Shown here: piece by piece, positions 8,017 to 17,505 of the stretch
Layout: each line of letters starts with the position of its first letter
How positions within the stretch are numbered: the first letter of the stretch is position 1
Assembly: GCA_017940005.1 (NCBI GenBank)
Contig: JAGAZO010000008.1
Span: forward strand, 1-64,000
Length of the DNA: 64,000 bases
Direction: 5' to 3'
From: Treponema sp.
Lineage (GTDB): Bacteria; Spirochaetota; Spirochaetia; Treponematales; Treponemataceae
Translations under genes and position numbers: made by a program
The notes under the pieces: generated by a model
Database searches by the model: none
Told to the model about the DNA's origin: nothing
Seen by the model: only the letters and a program-made list of their open reading frames with translations

Positions 8017-9020
8017 TGCACGAAAAACGATTTAAACTGTTTGCGCCGCTCCTCATTATCTTGCCGCTTGTTACAGCAGTGTGTTGTCTTGGTTTCGGAC
8101 GGTTTGCGCTTTCGCCGCGAGAATCGTTTGCGGTGCTTATCTCTGGACTTACGGGCGGCAACGCAGACCCGATGGCGTACTCTGTCATATTCAAAGTGCG
8201 CCTTCCGCGAATCATTCTTTCAATGCTTGTAGGCGCTGGCCTTGCGTGCTCGGGAGCGGCGTTTCAAAGTTTATTCACAAATCCGCTTGCAACTCCCGAC
8301 ACGCTTGGTGTTGCGAGCGCAGCATCTTTTGGAGCGGCTCTTGCAATGCTGTTTCATGTGAACTTGATTTTTATTCAGCTTTCCGCGCTTGCGTTTGGCT
8401 TGCTTGCCTGTTGGATAACGTACAATCTTGGACGCATAAAAGGTAAATCATCTATTGTGATGATTGTGCTTGCGGGCATGGTGATTTCGGCGTTGTTCCA
8501 GGCGTTTGTGTCGCTCGTAAAATACGTCGCAGACCCTGAAGATGATTTGCCGTCAATCACGTACTGGCTCATGGGAAGCATGACAAGCGCGTCGTATAAA
8601 ACGATTGCGCTTGGCGCACCGTTTATTCTCGCAGGCATTGCAGTGATTTTTGTATTGCGATGGCGGCTCAATGTGCTTTCGCTCAACGAAGATGAATCAC
8701 GTTCGATGGGCATCAATCTAAAAGCTATGCAGCTTACCGTGATTGTTGCATCTTCGCTTATCACCGCTTCTGCTGTTTCCATGTGTGGTCAAATAGGTTG
8801 GGTGGGGCTTTTGATTCCGCACATTTCGCGCATGTTAATGGGGAGCAACAACAAAACCGTTGTGCCGTTGAGCATTTCGTTTGGAGCTGTGTTCATGCTT
8901 GTTATGGACACGGTTGCCCGCGCGGCTACAAGTGCGGAGATTCCGCTTTCGATTTTGACTGCGGTAATCGGCGCGCCATTTTTTATTGTGTTGCTCAGAA
9001 AAACAGGAGGCGTGTGGTAA
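8013..9020 (+). CDS. FecCD/BtuC-type ABC transporter permease
   Basis: 335 residues of mostly hydrophobic segments, matching the length of FecCD/BtuC permeases. The family block RLPRIILSMLVGAGLACSGA is followed by FQSLFTNPLATPDTLGV, the most diagnostic part of the fold. Later segments include GQIGWVGLLIPHISRMLMG, the cytoplasmic coupling region that contacts the ATPase. A dimer of this protein would form the inner-membrane channel for an iron complex, haem or corrinoid. It starts inside the stop codon of binding protein 3 and its TAA overlaps the ATPase start (TAATG). The exact substrate cannot be predicted. Confidence 0.93.
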   Translation: MMHEKRFKLFAPLLIILPLVTAVCCLGFGRFALSPRESFAVLISGLTGGNADPMAYSVIFKVRLPRIILSMLVGAGLACSGAAFQSLFTNPLATPDTLGVASAASFGAALAMLFHVNLIFIQLSALAFGLLACWITYNLGRIKGKSSIVMIVLAGMVISALFQAFVSLVKYVADPEDDLPSITYWLMGSMTSASYKTIALGAPFILAGIAVIFVLRWRLNVLSLNEDESRSMGINLKAMQLTVIVASSLITASAVSMCGQIGWVGLLIPHISRMLMGSNNKTVVPLSISFGAVFMLVMDTVARAATSAEIPLSILTAVIGAPFFIVLLRKTGGVW

Positions 9021-9808
9021 TGCACTTTTCTGTAAAAGATGGTTGCTTTGGCTACAATAAAAGATTGATTCTAAACAATATTTCGTTTGATGTGCAGAGC
9101 GGCGAAGTGTTGTGCATTCTTGGCGCGAACGGCATTGGAAAGACAACGCTTTTAAAATGCATGATGGGCTTGCTGCGCTGGCAAACAGGTGCAACATATG
9201 TTGATGATGTGCGTGCAACAGATATTCCGCATAAAAAATTCTGGCAGCGCATTGCATATGTGCCGCAGTCAAAAGGCGCTGCATTTGCGTTTACCGTGTT
9301 TGACATGGTAATGCTTGGCCGCTCCGCGCACTTGGGCACATTTGAGCAGCCGTCAAAAAAAGACGAAGAGCTTTCGCTTAATGCGTTGGAAGAAGTTGGC
9401 ATTGTGCACCTCAAAGATAAGCTGTGCACGCAGATAAGCGGCGGAGAGCTGCAGATGGTGCTCATTGCGCGCGCGCTTACTGTGAATCCAGAAATGCTTG
9501 TGCTCGATGAGCCTGAATCAAATCTTGATTTTAAAAATCAGCTTATGGTGTTAGAAATTATTCAGCATCTTGCAAGCGAGCACGGCATTTCTTCGATAAT
9601 AAATACGCATTATCCGCAGCATGCGCTCAAAATAGGAACGAACGCGCTCATCTTAAACCGAGACGGCACGAGCTGTTTTGGGAGCGCGCGCGCAATCATA
9701 AGCGAAGTGAACATGAGAGAGGCGTTTAACGTGCAAGTGCACATAGACGAGTTTGAATTTGAATGCAAGCGGTACAACAATGTAACGCCGATTCGTGTGC
9801 TTGAGTAA
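9020..9808 (+). CDS. ABC transporter ATPase (FepC/BtuD type)
   Basis: 262 residues. Walker A is GANGIGKTT (about residues 34-42), the signature is ISGGELQ, Walker B is MLVLDEPESNLDF, and the switch histidine is in NTHYPQHA. This is the energising subunit for the permease at 8013. ATG 9020 overlaps the permease stop and is preceded by AGGAGG inside that gene; upstream in-frame codons belong to the permease in another frame. It is the last gene of the run that begins at 1217. The next plus-strand gene begins 179 bases later and is unrelated. I saw no clear terminator. Confidence 0.93.
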   Translation: MHFSVKDGCFGYNKRLILNNISFDVQSGEVLCILGANGIGKTTLLKCMMGLLRWQTGATYVDDVRATDIPHKKFWQRIAYVPQSKGAAFAFTVFDMVMLGRSAHLGTFEQPSKKDEELSLNALEEVGIVHLKDKLCTQISGGELQMVLIARALTVNPEMLVLDEPESNLDFKNQLMVLEIIQHLASEHGISSIINTHYPQHALKIGTNALILNRDGTSCFGSARAIISEVNMREAFNVQVHIDEFEFECKRYNNVTPIRVLE

Positions 9809-9987
9809 GCGATGATGCGCGTGAGCACGTCAGTCAGAAACGGTGCGTATTTTCGGGCTTTCCTAATTTTTTGTGAAAGTAAAAATTGTCGCAAGCGCGC
9901 GCAGTGCGTGTGTCGCTGCTGCCGCATGGCATGCTCCAGAATCATTTTTTCATTACAGCTTCACTGTGTTGTGCCGATAATCGCAGT

Positions 9988-10218
9988 ATGAGGCAATTTC
10001 TTGCGCTTTTTCCGCTTTTTAAAATGGTGCTCACTGATGCACGCGTCATTGGCACTGCTATTGTTGTGTTCCTCGTAATGAATTTTGGCGTGTTCGTCGC
10101 AAATTATGTGAAAAAGCCGAAAAAGCAGCGACGGCGGCGCGTTGTCGCTGTTCCTACCCCTGCTTCCGAGAATGATGATGAAGCTTCTGAAACAGACGGC
10201 GATATTGCGCTTGCTTGA
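9988..10218 (+). CDS. Small single-pass membrane protein, unknown function
   Basis: 76 residues: a short amphipathic start, one membrane segment (IGTAIVVFLVMNFGVFVANYV, about residues 20-40), a very basic stretch (KKPKKQRRRR) and an acidic tail (ENDDEASETDGD). The basic block after the helix predicts a cytoplasmic C-terminus. No family was recognised. ATG 9988 has no ribosome binding site, but GATAAT (9976-9981) lies six bases before it, as in the other probably leaderless genes here. Its last 65 bases overlap the 3' end of recQ on the other strand. The upstream spacer contains CATGCTCC (9930-9937) followed by an A/T-rich run, a motif shared with other spacers. It could be spurious; the charge pattern argues for a real gene. 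Confidence 0.55.
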   Translation: MRQFLALFPLFKMVLTDARVIGTAIVVFLVMNFGVFVANYVKKPKKQRRRRVVAVPTPASENDDEASETDGDIALA

Positions 10219-12205
10219 CAGTGCGGGCAAATAGCCGCGCGCTTTTTGTATGTGTGAACTGATGCATTGTACGCGATGAGTCAGTTCTGGACGCTTGTGC
10301 TTTTTTTGCAACAGTGATTTTATGCTTCCATGGAAATTGCATAACGCGTATTTTTCCAGCTATTTTCAACTGCCGCAGCAATTCGTCTATTGCGCTGTGT
10401 TCCCAGGTATGCTTGCCGCAACATTTTTTTGCGCGCTCGTTGAGCAGTGGCAGCAGTTTTCCTGCAAGTTCAATTCTCGAATACATTTTGCGATGCGCCG
10501 CTATGAACTTGAGCGCGGCTTCTTCGTCGCTTGTTGTTTGAATGTTGCGGAACGTTTGCGCGCGCTCTGCGTTTCTTTGCATGTGCGCTCTGTTTTGCCG
10601 TTTTAATAATTTTGTTGCCGTGCGCATGCAGTGCCTTGCCGCATGCATGAGCCATTGTGCCGCGTTTGTTCGCTGTGTCGCCCTGCATATTTTTACGTGT
10701 GTGCTTTTACTTTGTACTGTAGTGCGCATTTTTGCATGCGCGTTCTCGCTGTTTCGTGCGTCGCACAAGTCGCAGCCTGAACACACCGCCTGTTCTGCGT
10801 CAAGCGCGTCGAGCAGTACTTGGCGGCGGCAGTCACGCGTCTCTGCAAACTGTTTCATCGCGTATTCGCGGCTTCCTTCTGCAAACTGTGAAAACGTTTT
10901 GCTGTCTTCGGGGCTCCACAACAAAATCGCCTTTGCGTCCTGTCCATCGCGTCCGCTTCTTCCCGCTTCTTGAATGTACTGCTCGGCAGTTTGCGGTGCG
11001 TCGAGATGAACTATTGTGCGTATGTCTTTTTTGTCAACTCCCATGCCGTAGGCGCAGGTGGCGCACAGCACTGCATCGCTTTTTTGGAAAAACCATTTTT
11101 CAATTTCATCTTTTTCTGACTTTTCCATGCCCGCGTGATAAAACCGCGCCGTTTCATTTCCGTAGCACACGTTGAGCTCTCGTGCCATGTCTTCCGCGTG
11201 AAGCCGTGTGCCACAAAAGACTATCATGGGACGCTGCTCTGTATGTGCGAGCATGAGCGCAGTCTGTTTTTTGCAGCACGAGTTCAGCACATGGTAGTGA
11301 ATGTTTGATCTGTCTGCTTCCGAACGCACTATGCGCGCGTCCCCGTCAAAGAGCACTTCTGAAACGCGTGCAAGCACATGCGGAGATGCTGTCGCCGTGA
11401 ACGCAGTGACGACAGGCGCATGTATCTTTTTAATAATTTTTCCAAGTGTGAGATAGGCAGGTCTAAAGCTGTCGCCCCATTCAGAGACGCAATGCGCTTC
11501 GTCAATTGCTATGTGCGCAATGTTGCACTCGCACAGACGAGCAAGCAACGCTTCGTTTTGCAGCACTTCTGGATTTGCTATGATTATCTTTGCGCCGTTT
11601 TTAATTTTTGCAAAATTTTCTTCGCGCTCTTCGCGCGTCTGATTTCCGCGAAATGTGACGCTTTCCAAACTGCCTGATTCTATGCGCCGTTTTTGGTCTG
11701 CCATGAGCGCGAGCAGCGGATAGATGATGAGCGTGCACCCGTCAAGCAGCAGCGCGGGTACAAGAAAACACAGCGACTTTCCCGCTCCTGTGGGGAGCAA
11801 CACAATTTGTTTTCCGCGACTTGCAATGTCTTCGTCAGCATGCTGCGTCACATCTGTGCTGTTTTGCGTTGCGTCTGTGTGGTTTTGCACTGCATCCCGC
11901 GCTGCGTCTGGTAATTTTCGCGCCATATCTTGCGCTGCATCGAGAATGTTTGCGATGACGAGCCGTTGCCACGGGAACAAGTAGTCAATGCCAAACGCGT
12001 TTTTTGCTGCCTCAAGCACGTTGTCGCGTTGTGTTTGTGCAAGCGCACTCGCAATGCGCTCATCGTCTGGCGGCAGTGCGTCATCAAATTGCGCTGCATC
12101 AGTTTTGTCGTCCGCATTCAGCGTATCGTCAAATTGTGTTGCGTCAGTTTTGTCGGCCTCTTTTGGCGCGGCATTGCGCACAAAATCATCACATGCATGT
12201 TCCAT
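10154..12205 (-). CDS. recQ: ATP-dependent DNA helicase RecQ
   Basis: 683 residues. The helicase core has VLLPTGAGKSLCF (motif I), IAIDEAHCVSEWGDSFRPAY (motif II with the RecQ aromatic loop), FTATA (motif III), and the AYGMGVDKKDIRTIVH and QEAGRSGRDG (motif VI) blocks. A four-cysteine zinc site follows (CRRQ...CSGCDLCD), then a winged-helix-like region; no HRDC domain is evident. ATG 12205 is chosen for its GGAGG five bases upstream; an ATG at 12253 has no such site. Two odd features stand out: an acidic N-terminal head with an internal repeat (TDATQFDDTLNADDK / TDAAQFDDALPPDDE), and a low-complexity insertion of about 40 residues between the QxxR-like motif and the P-loop. The gene ends convergently within the small membrane-protein gene. 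RecQ unwinds DNA 3'-5' in recombination and fork repair. Confidence 0.95.
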   Translation of the reverse strand: MEHACDDFVRNAAPKEADKTDATQFDDTLNADDKTDAAQFDDALPPDDERIASALAQTQRDNVLEAAKNAFGIDYLFPWQRLVIANILDAAQDMARKLPDAARDAVQNHTDATQNSTDVTQHADEDIASRGKQIVLLPTGAGKSLCFLVPALLLDGCTLIIYPLLALMADQKRRIESGSLESVTFRGNQTREEREENFAKIKNGAKIIIANPEVLQNEALLARLCECNIAHIAIDEAHCVSEWGDSFRPAYLTLGKIIKKIHAPVVTAFTATASPHVLARVSEVLFDGDARIVRSEADRSNIHYHVLNSCCKKQTALMLAHTEQRPMIVFCGTRLHAEDMARELNVCYGNETARFYHAGMEKSEKDEIEKWFFQKSDAVLCATCAYGMGVDKKDIRTIVHLDAPQTAEQYIQEAGRSGRDGQDAKAILLWSPEDSKTFSQFAEGSREYAMKQFAETRDCRRQVLLDALDAEQAVCSGCDLCDARNSENAHAKMRTTVQSKSTHVKICRATQRTNAAQWLMHAARHCMRTATKLLKRQNRAHMQRNAERAQTFRNIQTTSDEEAALKFIAAHRKMYSRIELAGKLLPLLNERAKKCCGKHTWEHSAIDELLRQLKIAGKIRVMQFPWKHKITVAKKAQASRTDSSRTMHQFTHTKSARLFARTVKQAQYRRLFQKLHHHSRKQG

Positions 12206-12439
12206 AAAAACCTCCGTGCGAAGATAGTTCTCTCCATGATTGTGTATTGTCAAAAAAATGTTACTTTGATGCAGTTTTTAAAAAAAATATGACTTTTACG
12301 AATACTTTCTGGCAGTGGATAGCTGTATAGCGTATATTTTTGTGTATATATTGAAATAATTTTTTTTACTATATATTATATTATTATAGTATATTTATAT
12401 AGATATATTTTAAATGTATAAAATATTTTAGGGATGTTT

Positions 12440-15400
12440 ATGATAAAAATACAAACTGCTTCACACAATGAATTGCTTCCGCTTCGTGTAGGAATAGATG
12501 TTGGTTCAACAACAGTAAAAATTGCAGTGCTCAACGATGACGATACGCTTTTGTATAGCGATTATGAGCGGCATCGCGCCGATATTCGCAGCACAATTAT
12601 AGCTGTTGTAAATAATGCGCTCGACGCACTTGAAAATGATGCCGCTATCGGAAAAAATCGTACGGTGAGCGTGAAAGTGACAGGCTCAGGCGGTTTGTCT
12701 GTTTCGCAGTGGCTCGGCGTGCCGTTCATTCAAGAAGTCATTGCGGCGACGACAGCCGTAAAAAATTTGATTCCGCAGACAGACGTGGTCATTGAGCTTG
12801 GCGGCGAAGATGCGAAGATTACGTATTTTGACAGCGGCGTTGAGCAGCGCATGAACGGCACATGCGCAGGCGGCACGGGCGCATTTATTGACCAGATGGC
12901 AGCGCTGCTTGAAACTGACGCAGACGGTCTCAATAAACTTGCAAAAGATGCGCACACTATTTATCCGATTGCTGCGCGATGCGGCGTGTTTGCAAAGACA
13001 GATGTGCAGCCGCTCATTAACGAAGGTGCGCGTCGTGAAGACATTGCCGCTTCTATTTTTCAAGCGGTGGTGAGTCAGACTATTTCAGGGCTTGCGTGCG
13101 GCAAACCGATTCGCGGTCATGTTGCGTTTTTAGGCGGTCCGCTTCACTTTATGGAAGAGTTGCGCAATCGTTTTATTGTGACGCTCAAACTCAAAGATGA
13201 TGAAATAATCGTGCCTGAAAACTCGCAGCTGTTTGTTGCAACAGGCGCCGCTTTTTCCGCAGACAGAAAATATGCAGACTGCGACTCGTGCGGGTGCACA
13301 TCGCAGAGCAATGATGAGCGCAACGGCACGGCGCCTGCAAACGATGGCGCGTCGTGTGGTTGTGCAACACAGGGGAGTGACACATGCAGTTGCGGACAAA
13401 ATGACGACATGCACAATGACGCATGCGGGCAACATTCATTCCCCACGCTTGAGATGTTTCGCGCAAGTTTGAAAAATCTTGTGGGCGCGGAATTGAACGA
13501 AGTGCAGCGTCTTGAACCGCTCTTTAGCAATCAGGCGGAGCTTGACGAATTCAAAAATCGTCATGCGCAGGAAAAAGCGCGGCGCGGCAATCTTGCTGAA
13601 GCTCGCGGTCCTGTGTTTCTCGGTCTTGATGCAGGTTCTACTACGACAAAAGCCGCGCTCATAGACGAAGACGGAAAAATCTTGTGGGATTTTTACGCGC
13701 ACAATGCGGGAAATCCTGTGGAGCTTGCGGTGCACGTGCTCAAAGATTTATACGCGCGCCTTCCAAAAGATGCGTACATCGCGCGCGCTGTTTCAACAGG
13801 CTACGGCGAAGCGCTTTTTCAAGCTGCGTTCAATGTTGATGCGGGCGAAGTAGAAACGATTACGCATTTCCGCGCGGCAGATTTTTTTGTGCCAGGCGTT
13901 GAGTTTTTGCTCGACATAGGCGGGCAAGATATGAAATGCCTGCGCATGAAAGACGGCGCAATCGTTTCTATTCAGTTGAATGAAGCGTGCTCGTCGGGAT
14001 GCGGCAGCTTCCTCGATAACTTTGCGCGCACCATGGGAATGGACGTGCGCGACTTTAGCAAAATCGCGCTGCTCGCAGACAAGCCTGTAGATTTGGGAAG
14101 CCGCTGCACTGTGTTTATGAACAGCCGCGTCAAGCAGGCGCAAAAAGAAGGAGCGTCTGTTGCAGACATCTCTTCGGGGCTTTCGTACTCTGTCATCAAG
14201 AACGCGCTTTTCAAAGTGATAAAATTGCGCAAGGCGAGCGACATAGGCACGAAAGTAGTTGTGCAGGGCGGCACATTCAACAACGATGCGGTGCTTCGTG
14301 CATTTGAAAAAATTGCCGGCGTCAATGTGTTCCGCCCTGATGTTGCAGGGCTTATGGGCGCGTTCGGCTCTGCGCTCATTGCGCTTGACCAGTGGCGCGA
14401 TTTAACATCACCAAAGCCGGGTGAAGAAAATACACGCGTGCGCGAAGTGCGTTCTAGCATAGCCTCACTTTCGCAGCTTGACGCGTTCGAGGTAAAACTC
14501 AGCTTGCAGCGATGCGGTAAATGTCAGAATAACTGCCTGCTCACCATAAACACATTCACTACAGATGGCGATGCGCGACGTTTTGTCACTGGCAATAGAT
14601 GCGAGCGCGGCGCGGAGCTTGAAGGCACTGTGCTCGACGCGAGCAACAAGCACAATACAAATGTGGCACATGCAGACGAAAAAAAATTGCCAAATATTTT
14701 TGCGTGGAAATACAAGCGGCTTTTTGGCGACTACGTTCCGCTTGCAGCAGAAAACGCGCCGCTCGGAGATGTGGGCATTCCGCGCGTGCTCAACATGTAC
14801 GAAAATTATCCGCTGTGGTTTACATTCTTTACGCAGCTTGGATTCCGCGTGTGCCTTTCGCCGCGCTCGTCTCGAAGCGTGTATGAAAAGGGACTTGAAA
14901 CAATTCCGTCAGAGAGCGTGTGCTATCCTGGAAAAATTTCGCACGGTCATGTAGAAAGCCTTTTGCAGCGCGGCATCAAATTTATTTTTTATCCGTGCGC
15001 GCCGTATGAGTATCAAGAGGATATGGGTGCGGGCAATCACTACAACTGTCCGATTGTCACAAGCTACCCCGAAGTGCTCCGCAACAACGTTGAAGCGCTG
15101 CGCCAAGATTCGTCAATTTTGTACATGAATCCGTTTTTGCCCATTTACGACAAGGCGCGCCTTGCAGAGCGGTTGCAGGAAGAGCTTATGCCGCATTTTC
15201 CGCAGCTTACAAAAGAAAAGATTGCGTGCGCTGTAGATGCTGCGTGGAGCGAACAAGAAAAATTCCGCAGCGATTTGCAGCGCGCGGGAGAGGACGCTGT
15301 AGAAGAGATGATTTTGCGCGGCGCTTCGGGCATTGTGCTTGCAGGTCGCCCGTATCACCTTGACCCGGAAATAAATCACGGCATTCCTGAATTGATAAAC

Positions 15401-17362
15401 GATTTGGGGCTTGCTGTCTTTACTGAAGACAGCGTTGCGCACCTTGGAAGCATTGAGCGCCCCATGCGCATTGTTGATCAGTGGACGTATCACAACCGCT
15501 TGTACCGCGCCGCAGCTTTTGTAAACGGCATGCCGAATCTGGAGCTTGTGCAGCTTACGAGTTTTGGCTGCGGGCTTGACGCGGTAACAGCAGACCAAGT
15601 TGATGAAATTATGCGCGCAAAAGGGCGCATGTACACGCTTATTAAAATTGACGAAGGTTCAAATCTCGGCGCGGTGAGAATACGCATACGTTCGCTCATT
15701 GCAGCTGTTCGCGAGCGCGACCGTCGCCATCAAAAGCCAGTCGTAAAAAGCGCGGCGTATCAAAAGCAAGTGTTCACAAAAGAGATGAAATACACGCATA
15801 CGATTATTGCGCCGCAAATGTCGCCCATCCACTTTCGCTTTTTTCAAAAGGCGTTCGAGTATTCTGGCTACCGCTTTGTCGTGCTCGATGCTGTTGACCC
15901 GAGCGCAATCGATACAGGCTTAAAATATGTGAACAACGATGCGTGCTATCCGTCAATTCTTGTGACAGGTCAAATGATTGCAGCGCTTGAATCGGGCAAA
16001 TATGATTTAGATCACACGACGCTCATCATCTCGCAGACAGGAGGTGGTTGCCGCGCCACAAACTACATAGGATTTATCCGTCGCGCCTTGAACGACGCAG
16101 GCTGGGGGCATATCCCTGTGCTTTCGCTCAACGCAAACGGACTTGAGCAGAATCCTGGCTTTAAAGTGACGCTGCCGCTTTTGTGCCGTCTCATTATGGG
16201 CGTTATGATAGGAGATGTGCTCATGCGTGTTTTGTATCGCACGCGCCCGTATGAAGCAGTGCCTGGCTCTGCGAATGCGCTCTATGAAAAATGGAACGGC
16301 AGGACGGAAGTGCAACTGAAATCACTTTCGCTGCGCGGCTTTCACAAACTTGCGCGCGACATCATCCGCGAGTTTGATGCGCTTCCGCTTCGTCCCATAA
16401 AAAAAGCGCGCGTTGGCATTGTTGGAGAAATCCTTGTTAAATTCCATCCGACTGCGAACAATCAAATTGTAGAGACGATTGAGCGAGAGGGCGCGGAAGC
16501 AGTCATGCCTGACATGGTGAACTTTTTCCTGTACACGTTTGCAACGGGAATTTTCCGTCACGAAAAACTTGCGTTCCCCAAAAAGACGGAGCGCAATGCG
16601 CGGCTTTTAGTGTGGTTCGTTGAGCAGTTCAGAAAGCCGATTGAAAAAGCGCTTAAAAAGAGTCGCCGCTTTGACGCGCCCGAAACAATTTACGAGCAGA
16701 TGGAAAGCGTCGACGACATTGTGCAGCTTGGCAACATCACCGGTGAAGGCTGGTTCCTTACCGCAGAGATGGTAGAGCTTATTAAAACAGGTGTGCCGAG
16801 CATTGCGTGCGTGCAGCCGTTCGCGTGCTTGCCAAATCACGTTACGGGCAAAGGCATGATAAAAGAGCTGCGCAGGAGATACCCCGGCGCGAATATAAGC
16901 GCAATCGATTATGACCCCGGTTCAAGCGAAGTGAATCAGCTGAATCGCCTTAAGCTTTTGCTGTCGAATGCGCCGCTCGGAAAACATCCTGACGAAAACG
17001 CTGACGGCATGATTTTAACAAGCGACGGAAAGCTCGTGCGACCGATGAACAGCGAGCTTGAAAATTCGCGCGAAATGAAGCGCACGCACGAAGCGGAGCG
17101 CATGAACGAACGGAAGCACACGCACGGCGCAGCGCGCATGAACGAAATGGAGCGCGCGCACGGAGCAGAGCGCAGACGGGAGCATGTGCATGAAATGGAG
17201 AGCGCGCACGAAACGGAGCACACGCATGGAGCAGGACAGCTGCGCGAAACAGAGAACGCAGCGCAGGCAGTCGTTGATGAGCGCAAGTATGACGCGGAGC
17301 CTGTTGCCATCTGCTGCGCTTCGTGCACATTGGAATGCAAGATGAAATCTGCCGAAAAATAA
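12440..17362 (+). CDS. Giant CoA-dehydratase activase / HgdC-DUF2229 family protein
   Basis: 1640 residues, well beyond the roughly 1400-1480 usual for this family. Two BadF/HgdC-type ASKHA ATPase domains come first: GIDVGSTTVKIAV with cluster cysteines in NGTCAGGTGAF and ARCGVFA, then GLDAGSTTTKAALID with NEACSSGCGSF and GSRCTVF. A DUF2229-like region (CGKCQNNCLLTINTF, IPRVLNMYENYPLWFTFF) and an HgdB-like C-terminal half follow. Relatives of HgdC drive ATP-dependent electron transfer into 2-hydroxyacyl-CoA dehydratases; the function of the large fused form is not established. Two parts look lineage-specific: an eight-cysteine linker between the ATPase domains (about residues 285-335), and a His/Glu/Arg-rich repeat tail (about 1540-1615) ending in CCASCTLEC. 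ATG 12440 is chosen because AGGG lies six bases before it. No dehydratase subunits are adjacent. Confidence 0.9.
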   Translation: MIKIQTASHNELLPLRVGIDVGSTTVKIAVLNDDDTLLYSDYERHRADIRSTIIAVVNNALDALENDAAIGKNRTVSVKVTGSGGLSVSQWLGVPFIQEVIAATTAVKNLIPQTDVVIELGGEDAKITYFDSGVEQRMNGTCAGGTGAFIDQMAALLETDADGLNKLAKDAHTIYPIAARCGVFAKTDVQPLINEGARREDIAASIFQAVVSQTISGLACGKPIRGHVAFLGGPLHFMEELRNRFIVTLKLKDDEIIVPENSQLFVATGAAFSADRKYADCDSCGCTSQSNDERNGTAPANDGASCGCATQGSDTCSCGQNDDMHNDACGQHSFPTLEMFRASLKNLVGAELNEVQRLEPLFSNQAELDEFKNRHAQEKARRGNLAEARGPVFLGLDAGSTTTKAALIDEDGKILWDFYAHNAGNPVELAVHVLKDLYARLPKDAYIARAVSTGYGEALFQAAFNVDAGEVETITHFRAADFFVPGVEFLLDIGGQDMKCLRMKDGAIVSIQLNEACSSGCGSFLDNFARTMGMDVRDFSKIALLADKPVDLGSRCTVFMNSRVKQAQKEGASVADISSGLSYSVIKNALFKVIKLRKASDIGTKVVVQGGTFNNDAVLRAFEKIAGVNVFRPDVAGLMGAFGSALIALDQWRDLTSPKPGEENTRVREVRSSIASLSQLDAFEVKLSLQRCGKCQNNCLLTINTFTTDGDARRFVTGNRCERGAELEGTVLDASNKHNTNVAHADEKKLPNIFAWKYKRLFGDYVPLAAENAPLGDVGIPRVLNMYENYPLWFTFFTQLGFRVCLSPRSSRSVYEKGLETIPSESVCYPGKISHGHVESLLQRGIKFIFYPCAPYEYQEDMGAGNHYNCPIVTSYPEVLRNNVEALRQDSSILYMNPFLPIYDKARLAERLQEELMPHFPQLTKEKIACAVDAAWSEQEKFRSDLQRAGEDAVEEMILRGASGIVLAGRPYHLDPEINHGIPELINDLGLAVFTEDSVAHLGSIERPMRIVDQWTYHNRLYRAAAFVNGMPNLELVQLTSFGCGLDAVTADQVDEIMRAKGRMYTLIKIDEGSNLGAVRIRIRSLIAAVRERDRRHQKPVVKSAAYQKQVFTKEMKYTHTIIAPQMSPIHFRFFQKAFEYSGYRFVVLDAVDPSAIDTGLKYVNNDACYPSILVTGQMIAALESGKYDLDHTTLIISQTGGGCRATNYIGFIRRALNDAGWGHIPVLSLNANGLEQNPGFKVTLPLLCRLIMGVMIGDVLMRVLYRTRPYEAVPGSANALYEKWNGRTEVQLKSLSLRGFHKLARDIIREFDALPLRPIKKARVGIVGEILVKFHPTANNQIVETIEREGAEAVMPDMVNFFLYTFATGIFRHEKLAFPKKTERNARLLVWFVEQFRKPIEKALKKSRRFDAPETIYEQMESVDDIVQLGNITGEGWFLTAEMVELIKTGVPSIACVQPFACLPNHVTGKGMIKELRRRYPGANISAIDYDPGSSEVNQLNRLKLLLSNAPLGKHPDENADGMILTSDGKLVRPMNSELENSREMKRTHEAERMNERKHTHGAARMNEMERAHGAERRREHVHEMESAHETEHTHGAGQLRETENAAQAVVDERKYDAEPVAICCASCTLECKMKSAEK

Positions 17363-17377
17363 AACGTATATACGTGC

Positions 17378-17399
17378 GCGCAATTGCTTGAAATTGCGC
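17378..17399 (+). repeat. Hairpin after the activase gene, dispersed-repeat family 2
   Basis: GCGCAATT and AATTGCGC (eight-base arms, six-base loop) form a hairpin just after the stop codon. The following bases (TTGCGCAATAAAATGGCGCGCGCATG...TGCATGTTGCCT across about 17394-17436) are strongly similar to 40472-40515. The region up to 17505 has no gene. The hairpin may act as a terminator but has no T-run. Confidence 0.5.
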
Positions 17400-17505
17400 A
17401 ATAAAATGGCGCGCGCATGTTACCGTGCATGTTGCCTTGAGCGGCACGGTGCGTTTAGCTGACGATGTTCCGCACTGTGCGGTTGGTTGACGATTGGGGG
17501 TACTT

